This document shows, one piece after another, positions 24,902 through 33,035 of a stretch of 64,000 nucleotides of DNA. Each line of letters opens with the position of its first letter. The first letter of the stretch is position 1. The notes under the pieces were generated by a model. The model was not told where the DNA came from, searched no databases, and saw nothing but the letters and a program-made list of their open reading frames with translations. A program made the position numbers and the translations under genes. Source of the stretch: Clostridia bacterium (GTDB taxonomy: Bacteria; Bacillota; Clostridia; Christensenellales; Aristaeellaceae); NCBI GenBank assembly GCA_017395065.1, contig JAFPWH010000035.1, positions 1 through 64,000 on the forward strand, in the 5' to 3' direction.

Positions 24902-24981
24902 ATCAGTTCACTCCTCAAACACAAAATGGCTCTGTTCTGTTTGAGAGCTCAAGCGTAAAATCTTTGATAAATCGCGCCGCG

Positions 24982-25017
24982 AAAATGAATTTTACATTGA
25001 ATTCGGAAATTCATTTT
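24982..25017 (-). promoter_or_regulatory. AT-rich hairpin in the rpoB leader
   Basis: AAAATGAATTT (24982-24992) pairs perfectly over 11 bp with AAATTCATTTT (25007-25017) within the untranslated leader. No U-run follows on the minus strand, so it is a candidate for transcript stability or regulation rather than termination. Confidence 0.45.
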
Positions 25018-25067
25018 GCACTTCGCGTTCCGAATTGCGCTTAAACTCCATTTTATTGCAATTTTTG

Positions 25068-25096
25068 ATTATATCAAGTTCTTGCAACCCTGTCAA
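25068..25096 (-). promoter_or_regulatory. Consensus promoter of rpoB-rpoC
   Basis: Minus strand TTGACA (25096-25091), exactly 17 bases, TATAAT (25073-25068): both hexamers are perfect. The 170 bases between here and the divergent promoter contain no gene that I can identify, only a GC hairpin-like stretch near 25165-25200. Confidence 0.93.
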
Positions 25097-25267
25097 GAAC
25101 GGATTTTGCATTATACTCCATAATTTACGAAATAATAACCGAATTCTGTGCCGGCTGTCTCCAAATGCGCACCTCCCGGTCTCGGAGGGCTGCGCCGCTC
25201 AAATTGCGTTAAGCTTTGTTTTTGCAATTTATCCTGCATAATCAAAATGCGGCCCGGAAGCGCGCAC

Positions 25268-25296
25268 TTGAAAAAAAGCGGCGCGGCATATATAAT
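25268..25296 (+). promoter_or_regulatory. Promoter of the carbohydrate operon
   Basis: TTGAAA, 17 bases, TATAAT, about 30 bases before the ATG at 25326. Confidence 0.8.
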
Positions 25297-25325
25297 TCTA
25301 CCATAAAATATGCGGAGGTGTGCGC

Positions 25326-26411
25326 ATGAAGATTTGCATAGGCTGCGACCACAGAGGTCTGGAGCTCAAAAACGCGATCGCTAAGTATTTGAGAGAACAG
25401 GAGCACGAGGTGGACGACGTAGGCACCTACACCTCCGACCGCACGGACTACCCCATCTACGGCGCGAAGGTCGGCCGCGCGGTGGCCGAAGGGCGCGCAG
25501 ACAGGGGCATCGTCGTTTGCGGCACGGGCTTTGGCATCTCGACCGCCGCGAGCGCCATTCCGGGCGTCAGGGCTGTTTGCTGCTCGGACGTCTATACCGC
25601 GTCGATGACGCGCCGCCACAACCGCGCAAACGTATTGGCCATGGGCAGCGACGTCGTGGGCGAAAGGCTGGCGTTCCGCCTTGTGGACGCGTTCCTGGGC
25701 GCTTCGTTCGAAGGCGGCAAGCATTCCGAGCGGCTTGAAATGCTCAGCAAGCTCAAGCAGACCCCCGTGACCGGAAAAGCGCTGAGCGTATTCCATAACG
25801 GGCGCGAATTGCTGTTGTACAATCAGCGCAGCACAAAGTGGACCTATCCCTACGAATACGCGCCCTGCCCCGGCGGCACGCTCAAAAACTCCGGCTGCGG
25901 CATCTTTTCGCTGTGCGAGGCTGTGGAATTCATGCGCGGGCTGAGGCTCCGCCCGGAAGAGGTCGCGGATTTCAGCGTCTCGGTCGGCGGAAGGTGCGAC
26001 GACGGCACGGACCGTCCCATGCTGTTAAAGGGCGTCGTGGAAAAGGGCCTCAGCAACGAATACGGCTTCCGCTACGATCTGGACGGGCATCTGAACGACC
26101 ACGACAAGCTTTGGGAATGCCTTGAAGAGGGCGGAACGGCGCTGTGCAATCTGCGCGTCGGGCACATCGTGACCTTGATCGGCTGCCGCGTGAGCGCGGA
26201 CGGCGAAAAGCAGGTGCTCGCGATGGACTGCCACAGCGAAAGCCAGGACGAGCGCGTGTGCAAGTACGTGCGCGAGACCGTGCCGGACAGCCTGATCACC
26301 TACCCCATCGAAAACGAAAGCGGCGTGGTGACGGGCTACGCGCAGAGCTACGGCATGTTCTGGGTGCCGCTCACGCTGCCTAAGGACTTCGATCTGCTGC
26401 ACAAGCTGTGA
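25326..26411 (+). CDS. RpiB/LacAB-like sugar isomerase fused to a papain/C39-like domain
   Basis: 361 residues. Residues 1-143 are a ribose-5-phosphate isomerase B/galactose-6-phosphate isomerase domain: CDHRG (7-11), the catalytic-Cys loop VVCGTGFGIS (C65) and RRHNRANVLAMGSDVV (97-111). The family normally ends there at about 145-150. Residues 150-361 are an added domain with NSGCGIFSLCEAVEFM (C191), VGHIVTLIGC (H280) and VLAMDCHSES (D301), the order and spacing of a C39-like/papain-fold Cys-His-Asp triad. GGAGG lies 7 bases before the ATG. It is the first gene of a four-gene carbohydrate operon. The isomerase call is firm; the second domain is assigned by motif only and could be a non-proteolytic relative. 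Confidence 0.85.
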   Translation: MKICIGCDHRGLELKNAIAKYLREQEHEVDDVGTYTSDRTDYPIYGAKVGRAVAEGRADRGIVVCGTGFGISTAASAIPGVRAVCCSDVYTASMTRRHNRANVLAMGSDVVGERLAFRLVDAFLGASFEGGKHSERLEMLSKLKQTPVTGKALSVFHNGRELLLYNQRSTKWTYPYEYAPCPGGTLKNSGCGIFSLCEAVEFMRGLRLRPEEVADFSVSVGGRCDDGTDRPMLLKGVVEKGLSNEYGFRYDLDGHLNDHDKLWECLEEGGTALCNLRVGHIVTLIGCRVSADGEKQVLAMDCHSESQDERVCKYVRETVPDSLITYPIENESGVVTGYAQSYGMFWVPLTLPKDFDLLHKL

Positions 26412-26465
26412 TCGTTCCCCGCACGATACGACAAAACGCGATCCGACGCGAACGGTAAAAATGCC

Positions 26466-28352
26466 ATGATCCACGAAGTCATTCAAGACGCGATTGAGCG
26501 CGGAGCGTTCCTGAGCAGGGACGCGTTTCGCCCCTTCCCCACCGCAGAAGACCGGGACGCCTGGAACAAGCTCAGTCCCCGCGCGCAGGCCTTTCTTGAG
26601 GGCATGAAGCCCTGGCTGCTTGCCTGCTCCCCCATGCCGATCAGCGCGTCGATGCTGCGCCGCTTTTATGAAGACGGCGACCGCTCGGAGCACGGAGAAG
26701 CCTATTTTTCACGGCGCAAGAATTTGTACGCGCTGTGCCTGTGCGAGTGTGCCGAGGACAAGGGGCGCTTCATCGGCAGCATCGTCGACCACATCTGGGC
26801 CATCTGCGAAGAGACCTGCTGGGTCATCCCCGCGCATCTGCACCAGAATCCTTTCGGCGCGCAGGTGGACGTTCCCCTGCCCGAGATCGCCCACAGCTGC
26901 GATTACATCGACCTGTTCGCCGCGGAAACGGCAAGCGTGCTCAGCTGGGTAAAATACCTGCTTGGCGCGCGGCTGAACGAAAAGTATCCCGAGATCGTCC
27001 GCCGCGTCGATTACGAGCTCAAACGCCGCATCCTCGACGCGCTTCCTCTGATTTCCCAAATGCATTGGTCGGGCTTCGTTCCCGGAAAGCATCTGAACAA
27101 CTGGACGCCGTGGATCTGCTCGAACCTGCTGGCCGTGGCGCTTTTAGAGGAAGACGATCAAAAAAAGCGAGAAGCGTGGTTCACCGTCCTTGCCAAGGCG
27201 CTGGACAAGTTTCTCGATACCTACTCCCCCGACGGCGGCTGCGACGAGGGACCGAGCTACTTCAGCCACGCCGGCGCAAGCCTTCTGGACGCGCTCGAAT
27301 TGTATTACGCCGCGAGCGGCAAAACCGCGTCCGTCTGGCACGAACCGCTCATACGCAGCATGGCGCGCTACATCGCCCACGCCCACATCGAAGGCGAATA
27401 CTACATCAACTTTGCCGACGGCGGCTGCCGCGTAAAGGCAGACGCCATGCAGCTGAAGCGCTGCGCGCGCTTCATGGGTGACGAAGAGCTCGAAGCGCAC
27501 GCGCAGTATCTTTTGCACAGCGGTCTCGGCGCGCTGCCGTATCAGGTCAACTACGACGGCATATACCGGCGGCTTCGAAACCTCATGGACGACGCTTCCT
27601 GCGCGGACGCTCCCGGCAGGCCGCTTCGCGAAAGCGCCCATTTCTTTGACGGCATTCAGGTGTTTTCGGCCCGGCAAACGCAGGACGGCAGCGGCCTGTA
27701 TCTCGCCGCGAAGGGCGGCCACAACGAAGAAAGCCACAACCACAACGACATCGGCAACTATATCATTTACGCTTCGGGCGAACCGTTCGTCGTCGACGCG
27801 GGCGTCGGCGTGTACAGCCGCCAGACGTTTTCAGGCGAGCGCTACGCGATCTGGACGATGCAGAGCGCCTATCACAACACCGCGATCCTGGGCGGGCTCG
27901 ATCAAAAGCCCGGGCGCTGCTATGCGGCCGCGGATGTGAGCGCAGAAAACGACGCACAGAAGGCTGTCTTCCGTCTGGACATGGCCCGCGCATACGACCT
28001 GAGCGAAAACGCGCACTACCGGCGCACGCTGACGCTCGACAGGAGAAAGCCCGCGATAGAACTGCTCGACGAAGCGGCGTTTTCGCAGGAAACGGAGATC
28101 GCGCTTCCCCTGCTCTGCGCCGTGAAACCCGTTTGTCACGACGACAGCGTGCTTTTGAAGGGCGCAAGCACCGCTCTCAAAATCGGGTACGACGCCGCGC
28201 TTTTGAGCGTCCAAACCGAAGAGATCCCCCTGAAAGACAACAATCTTCTTGCGAACTGGCAAAGGCCTTGTCTGTATCGCTTGCTATTCAGGCAGAAAAC
28301 GCCTCTGAAGCGCGCAGTCGTGCGGCTGTGCTTCACCGAGCAAAAAGACTGA
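26466..28352 (+). CDS. Heparinase II/III-family polysaccharide lyase or hydrolase
   Basis: 628 residues without a signal peptide, so probably cytoplasmic. The first ~370 residues are alpha-helical with WSGFVPGKHLNNWTPWICSN and GGCDEGPSYFSHAGASLLDA, typical of the alpha/alpha toroid. Residues 416-450 carry GGHNEESHNHNDIGNYIIYA followed by GEPFVVDAGVGVYS, the hallmark of the heparinase II/III beta-sandwich domain, with the His/Asn cluster at 419-428. Such enzymes break uronic-acid-containing polysaccharides or oligosaccharides. No strong ribosome site precedes the ATG at 26466. Family firm, substrate unknown. Confidence 0.88.
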   Translation: MIHEVIQDAIERGAFLSRDAFRPFPTAEDRDAWNKLSPRAQAFLEGMKPWLLACSPMPISASMLRRFYEDGDRSEHGEAYFSRRKNLYALCLCECAEDKGRFIGSIVDHIWAICEETCWVIPAHLHQNPFGAQVDVPLPEIAHSCDYIDLFAAETASVLSWVKYLLGARLNEKYPEIVRRVDYELKRRILDALPLISQMHWSGFVPGKHLNNWTPWICSNLLAVALLEEDDQKKREAWFTVLAKALDKFLDTYSPDGGCDEGPSYFSHAGASLLDALELYYAASGKTASVWHEPLIRSMARYIAHAHIEGEYYINFADGGCRVKADAMQLKRCARFMGDEELEAHAQYLLHSGLGALPYQVNYDGIYRRLRNLMDDASCADAPGRPLRESAHFFDGIQVFSARQTQDGSGLYLAAKGGHNEESHNHNDIGNYIIYASGEPFVVDAGVGVYSRQTFSGERYAIWTMQSAYHNTAILGGLDQKPGRCYAAADVSAENDAQKAVFRLDMARAYDLSENAHYRRTLTLDRRKPAIELLDEAAFSQETEIALPLLCAVKPVCHDDSVLLKGASTALKIGYDAALLSVQTEEIPLKDNNLLANWQRPCLYRLLFRQKTPLKRAVVRLCFTEQKD

Positions 28353-28392
28353 AGTCTGTTTTTCGCTTTTCCTATCCTTATTGAGGTTTTCC

Positions 28393-29358
28393 ATGTTTAT
28401 CAAAGGCTTTACCTACGGTTACGACGGACGCAGGGGCGCTTACCGCCTGGAAGAAGCGGCACTTTCGATGCAAAGGATGGCCGAGCTCGGCGGAAACTGG
28501 ACGGCGCTTGCGTTCAGCGTGATGCAGGATTCGTTTTCGTCGACGCTGATCCGCCCCGACTACCGTTTCACGGTCACCGACAAGGACATCGCTGCTGCAG
28601 TGAACAGGCTTCACAGCCTTGGACACAAGGTGTGCTTAAAGCCCATGGTCAACTGCATGGACGGCGTCTGGCGCGCGCGCATCGCCTTCCCCGAGCCCGA
28701 ATGGGGCGACAAAGACTATTGGAAGGAATGGTTTTCCTGCTACAGCGCGTTTTTGTGCCACTACGCCGAGATCGCGCAGGACACGGGCTGCAAAATGTTC
28801 TGCGTCGGCTGCGAGATGCTGGGCACCGAGTCCAAGGAAGCTTTCTGGCGCGACACGATCGAAAAGGTGCGTGGGGTTTACGCCGGCCCGCTCGTCTACA
28901 ACACGAACCACGGCAACGAGGACAAGGTAAGCTGGTGGGACGCGCTCGACTACGTCGGCACCTCGGCGTACTTTCGTGTGGCAGAGCGTCCCTGCGAAAG
29001 CCTCGAAAACATGGTGAGCGCCTGGAATAAGCACAAAGAGAAGCTCAGGGCGCTTTCCCAAAGGCTCGGCGGAAAGCAGGTCATCTTTATGGAGATCGGC
29101 TGCAGGAGCGCCAGCGGCTGTGCGATGATGCCCTATGACTTCAGCCACCGCGAATTTCTCTTCGACGAGGACGAGCAGGCGAATTTCTATGAATCGTGCT
29201 TTCGCGCGATGTGGGATGAAGACTGGTTCGCGGGCTTCTTCTGGTGGGATTGGGGCACTTTCCTGCCCGTCCGTCAGCCGAACACAGGCTTTTCCATCGT
29301 CGGCAAAAAGGCCGAGCAGGTCGTAAAAAACTGGTACGCCAGACCCGAACGAAAATAG
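28393..29358 (+). CDS. Glycoside hydrolase, GH113-like TIM barrel
   Basis: 321 residues, single domain, no signal peptide. It begins FIKGFTYGYDGRRGAY, and the two carboxylates expected in this clan are E141 in CVGCEMLGTE (acid/base) and E234 in IFMEIGCRS (nucleophile), with WWDWGTF near the end. This pattern fits GH113 and related barrels acting on beta-mannosidic or other beta-linked oligosaccharides. The ATG at 28393 is preceded by TTGAGG; an upstream TTG at 28381 is less likely. It lies between a lyase and a dehydrogenase gene in the operon. Exact family and substrate need profile searching. Confidence 0.8.
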   Translation: MFIKGFTYGYDGRRGAYRLEEAALSMQRMAELGGNWTALAFSVMQDSFSSTLIRPDYRFTVTDKDIAAAVNRLHSLGHKVCLKPMVNCMDGVWRARIAFPEPEWGDKDYWKEWFSCYSAFLCHYAEIAQDTGCKMFCVGCEMLGTESKEAFWRDTIEKVRGVYAGPLVYNTNHGNEDKVSWWDALDYVGTSAYFRVAERPCESLENMVSAWNKHKEKLRALSQRLGGKQVIFMEIGCRSASGCAMMPYDFSHREFLFDEDEQANFYESCFRAMWDEDWFAGFFWWDWGTFLPVRQPNTGFSIVGKKAEQVVKNWYARPERK

Positions 29359-29373
29359 CACAAGGAGAAAAGC

Positions 29374-30120
29374 ATGTATCAGGTAAAAGGCAAATGGGCT
29401 TTGATCACCGGCGCCGCAAGAGGCATCGGGTATCTGAGCGCGAAATTCATGGCAGAACAGGGCTGCAATCTGATTTTGCACAGCAGGAGCTTAAGCCACA
29501 CGGAAAAGGTGCTGAGCGAAGTAAAGGCGCTGGGCGTGCAGGCCGTGGCCGTGGAAGCAGACTTAAACGACCTTTCCGCGGTGAAAAGGATGCTTTCGCA
29601 GATCGACGCCTTCGGCGTGGACGTGGACATCGTTCTCAACAACGCAGGGCTGCAGGTCGCCTACCGCACGGAATACTTCGATACGCCCGCCGAGGATTAT
29701 CTGACGAGCTTCAACGTGAATACGATCTCCCCCGCGCTGATCTGCTATCACTTCATGCCGAAGATGATCGCGCGGGGCAGCGGCAGGATTCTGAACACCA
29801 CCAGCGGCATTTCGCTGGACGTCTGTCAGGCGGGCTATTCCGCGAGCAAGGCCGCGCTGGACAAGATCACGATCGACCTGGGCAGCAAAGTGCAGGGCAG
29901 CGACGTCATGATCAATCTGACCGATCCCGGCTGGTGCAGGACGGATCTCGGCGGCCCCCACGCGCCCAACGCGCCCGAAAGCGCGATCCCCGGCATCGTG
30001 GTCGGCGTATTCGTTGACGACAAAAAGTCCGGGCGCTATCTCGGCGCGCAGAGCTTTACGGGCATGACGCTGGAGGACGCCGTCAAAAAAGCCGAAACGG
30101 AATTCGACAGTCCCTATTGA
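29374..30120 (+). CDS. Short-chain dehydrogenase/reductase
   Basis: 248 residues with the classical SDR motifs: TGAARGIG cofactor loop, NNAG, catalytic Ser in TTSGIS and YSASKAALDK for the Tyr-Lys pair. Helices and length fit the sugar/polyol or 3-oxoacyl reductase branch. AAGGAG precedes the ATG and the gap from the hydrolase is 15 bases, so it is the last gene of the operon and presumably acts on a sugar product or a ketouronate released by the lyase. That last point is inference. Confidence 0.93.
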   Translation: MYQVKGKWALITGAARGIGYLSAKFMAEQGCNLILHSRSLSHTEKVLSEVKALGVQAVAVEADLNDLSAVKRMLSQIDAFGVDVDIVLNNAGLQVAYRTEYFDTPAEDYLTSFNVNTISPALICYHFMPKMIARGSGRILNTTSGISLDVCQAGYSASKAALDKITIDLGSKVQGSDVMINLTDPGWCRTDLGGPHAPNAPESAIPGIVVGVFVDDKKSGRYLGAQSFTGMTLEDAVKKAETEFDSPY

Positions 30121-30138
30121 AACGCCTTATCCACAGGA

Positions 30139-30176
30139 AGCGAAAACGGGCCGCGCCGCGGTCCGTTTTCGCTTGA
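30139..30176. terminator. Bidirectional terminator between the SDR and MMPL genes
   Basis: AGCGAAAACGG pairs perfectly with CCGTTTTCGCT around a GC-rich loop. It is convergent for both flanking genes. Confidence 0.85.
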
Positions 30177-30179
30177 TTT

Positions 30180-32273
30180 CTATTTTGCGTCTTTCACACT
30201 TGCTTCATCTGTTCTTGCTTCTTTCATTCCCAGCGTCGTCCTTACGATGAGTTTATCGAGCAGCACGAGTGTGGAGGGCAAAAGCAGAAGGACCACCGCG
30301 ACGCTCAAAAGCGAGCCCCGGGCGATCAGGCGGCACATCGAGGAAATCACGTCGATGTCCGAATACAGCCCCACGCCGTAGGTCGCGGCAAAAAAGCTTA
30401 TGCCGCTTACGACGATGCTCTGGGCGCTCGAAGAGACTGCCTGCTCGATCGCTTCCCGTTTCTTAAGCCCGCCCGTACGCTTTTGCTTGTAGCGCGTAGT
30501 GAGCAGTATCGCATAGTCGACGGTGGCGCCGAGCTGTATCGTGGATACGAGGATCGGCCCCACGAACGGAAGCTGAACGCCCGTATAATACGGAATGCAC
30601 AGGTTCAATGCGATGGCGAGCTCGATCACGGCCACCAGGAGCACCGGGATGCTTACGGAGTGCTGAACGAAAAGTATGATCAGGAAGATCGCGGCAATCG
30701 ATATCAGGCTCACCAGCTTGAAATCGGTGTCCGTGCAAGCGATCAGATCCTTTGTACAGGGTGCTTCGCCGATCAGCATGCCGTCCGGGTCGTATTTTTT
30801 CAGGATCGCGTTCAGACTGTCGATCTGCCTGTTTACTTCGTCGGACGAGATCACGTAGGCGGAGTTGATCAGCATGAGCCTGTAGCGCTGACTTTCGAGC
30901 AGGTTTACGGCTTCTTCCGGAAGGAAAAGCTTGAATATGCCAAGCTCTTCTATCGTCTGACGGTTGATCAGTTCGTTCACGCCGTCGACGGAACGGATCT
31001 CGTCGCTCATGCGCTTTTCGTCCTCTTCGGAGAGAGAAGCGTCCACGAGCATCAGATGGGAAGTGGACATATCGAAGTTTTCGTTCAGCTTTTTGTTCGC
31101 CTGAACCGATGGCAGCCATTCGGGCATGACCCGGCTCATGTCGTAGTAGACGCCGGCGTTGGCGTAGCCGTAAAACGCGGGAGCGATCAATACGAGCAGC
31201 GCGATGAACAATATAAGCGAGTGCTTCGAAACGAAGCGCCCCAGCGCGTTCAGATTGGGAAGCAGCGGTCTGTGCGAGGTCTTGTCGATGGCGCCGTCGA
31301 GCAGGCGGATCATGCAGGGCAAAAGCACCACGGTACCGATCAGGCCGAGCACCACGCCCTTGGTCATCACGATTCCCAGGTCCTTGCCCAGCGTAAAGCT
31401 CATAAAGCACAGCGAAAGGAAGCCCGCGACCGTGGTTAAGCTCGACCCGACGATGGACGTAAAGGTAAGGTGGATCGCGTTCACCATCGCTTCGTCCCTG
31501 TTTTGCGTAAGCGCCTTCTGTTCCCTGTAGCTGTGCCACAGGAAAATGGAATAGTCCAGCGTGACGCCCAGCTGCAAAACCGCCGCGACCGCCTTGGTGA
31601 TGTAGCTGATCTCGCCCAGAAAGTAATTGCTGCCCATGTTCCAGAGCACCGATACGCCGACGCAGAACAGAAAGATCAGCGGCAGCAGGAACGAATCCAT
31701 CGTGATCATCAACACCAGCGCACACAGCGCCACGGCGATGGCTACGTAGATGATCTCCTGACTTTCGATCAGGTCTTTCGTATCGGTCACGACGGCGCTG
31801 AGCCCCGAAAGGAAGCACTTTTCGCCGGTCAGCTTTCTTACGGCCTGTACGGCCTCCATCGTTTCCTCGGCGGAGGTGCCGGTGTCGAAGAAGACGAAGG
31901 AGAGCATGCAATCTCCGTTGCTGAACATTTTCTGTATTTTCTCGGGCATGAGGCCGATGGGTATGCCGCCGCTTATGGACGCGTAACCCAGCACCATCGC
32001 AACGTGATCGACCTGCTTGATTTCGTTTTCAAGTTCGGCGACCTGAAGCGTCGTAAGCCCCTCGCTTACGACCATCGCAAACGCGCCCACGCCGAAATCG
32101 TCCAGCAGTATCTGCTGGCCCTGCACGGTCTCGAGTTCTCCGGGCAGGTAATACAGCAGATCGTATTTCGTATTCGTGGCGGCCATTCCGAGAATGGACG
32201 GCGCGATCAAAGCAATACACAGGACAGCGACGATCACCCTGTGCCGTATCATCCAGGCGGTAAGCTTTCTCAA
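30180..32273 (-). CDS. MMPL/RND-family membrane transporter
   Basis: 697 residues with the two-fold MMPL layout: one N-terminal helix (VIVAVLCIALIAPSILGMAA), an extracytoplasmic loop, a bundle of helices including LQLGVTLDYSIFLWHSYREQ, then the same pattern again with LGATVDYAILLTTRYKQKR. The two GVTLDYSIF and GATVDYAIL motifs are the paired proton-relay segments of this family. The start is TTG, with AAGGTGA upstream and no better ATG. It is divergent from a TetR-type regulator, so lipid, drug or siderophore-like export under its control is a reasonable guess. Confidence 0.9.
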   Translation of the reverse strand: MRKLTAWMIRHRVIVAVLCIALIAPSILGMAATNTKYDLLYYLPGELETVQGQQILLDDFGVGAFAMVVSEGLTTLQVAELENEIKQVDHVAMVLGYASISGGIPIGLMPEKIQKMFSNGDCMLSFVFFDTGTSAEETMEAVQAVRKLTGEKCFLSGLSAVVTDTKDLIESQEIIYVAIAVALCALVLMITMDSFLLPLIFLFCVGVSVLWNMGSNYFLGEISYITKAVAAVLQLGVTLDYSIFLWHSYREQKALTQNRDEAMVNAIHLTFTSIVGSSLTTVAGFLSLCFMSFTLGKDLGIVMTKGVVLGLIGTVVLLPCMIRLLDGAIDKTSHRPLLPNLNALGRFVSKHSLILFIALLVLIAPAFYGYANAGVYYDMSRVMPEWLPSVQANKKLNENFDMSTSHLMLVDASLSEEDEKRMSDEIRSVDGVNELINRQTIEELGIFKLFLPEEAVNLLESQRYRLMLINSAYVISSDEVNRQIDSLNAILKKYDPDGMLIGEAPCTKDLIACTDTDFKLVSLISIAAIFLIILFVQHSVSIPVLLVAVIELAIALNLCIPYYTGVQLPFVGPILVSTIQLGATVDYAILLTTRYKQKRTGGLKKREAIEQAVSSSAQSIVVSGISFFAATYGVGLYSDIDVISSMCRLIARGSLLSVAVVLLLLPSTLVLLDKLIVRTTLGMKEARTDEASVKDAK

Positions 32274-32309
32274 AAGAATTCACCTTCAATACTATTTTTG
32301 TACACCGTG

Positions 32310-32338
32310 TTGACTTTTTTGACATGTTGTATTATAAT
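32310..32338 (+). promoter_or_regulatory. Promoter of the TetR-type regulator gene
   Basis: TTGACT, 17 bases, TATAAT. TTTTTTGACATG within the spacer forms a direct repeat with the -35 (TTGACTTTTTTGAC), a possible regulator site in this divergent region. Confidence 0.75.
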
Positions 32339-32435
32339 CGTTTTGATGCTTAAAATCAATATGAGCATTGTTTATTTAACTTTATTTACAGACATTCATC
32401 GAAACCGACATCTCTTCGGAGAAGGAGTACCGCTT

Positions 32436-33014
32436 ATGTCAGAGGTCGACAGGAAGGAAGACCGCCGCGTGCGCAGGACCAAAAAGCTGCTTACGCAGGC
32501 GCTCACGCAGCTGATGCAGAAAAAGCAGCCCAGCGAGATCACGGTCAAGGAGCTGACAGAGCTCGCCGACATGAATCGCGGCACGTTTTACCTGTACTAC
32601 AAGGATATTTACGACATGCTCACAAAGGTCGAGGACAACCTGTTTGAAACGCTGCACACGATCATAAAGCAGCACGAAAGCGACGGCCTGCCCAGCGACA
32701 TACTGCCCATGCTCAAGGAAGTCTTCACCTTCGTTTCCGAAAACCGCGACATGTGCAGGGTGCTGCTCAGCCCCAACGGGGACATGAGCTTTCTGCACCG
32801 CTTAAACGAGCTCGTGCGCAAAAAGTGCCGCGCGTTCTGGGTCTCGCAGGGCATGGGCGACGAGGTGCAGTACGATTATCACTACAGCTTCTGCGTGTTC
32901 GGCTGCGCGGGGCTGCTGCGCGCGTGGCTGGGAAACGATTGCCACGAGACGCCCGAAGACATGGCCTGTCTTGCCGGGCAGATGCTAAAAAGCGCCACGC
33001 TCAGGCAGGCGTGA
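32436..33014 (+). CDS. TetR/AcrR-family transcriptional regulator
   Basis: 192 residues. The N-terminal HTH has RRVRRTKKLLTQALTQLMQK and then SEITVKELTELADMNRGTFY followed by LYYKDIYDML, a standard TetR DNA-binding head. The C-terminal helices are divergent, as usual, with CRVLLSPNG and HYSFCVFGCAGLLRAWL. The ATG at 32436 has GGAGAAGGAG upstream. It is divergent from the MMPL transporter and probably regulates it, although no perfect operator is visible. No terminator lies between it and the convergent glycosidase gene. Confidence 0.9.
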   Translation: MSEVDRKEDRRVRRTKKLLTQALTQLMQKKQPSEITVKELTELADMNRGTFYLYYKDIYDMLTKVEDNLFETLHTIIKQHESDGLPSDILPMLKEVFTFVSENRDMCRVLLSPNGDMSFLHRLNELVRKKCRAFWVSQGMGDEVQYDYHYSFCVFGCAGLLRAWLGNDCHETPEDMACLAGQMLKSATLRQA

Positions 33015-33035
33015 CGCTCATGAAGGCTGTGCGCG

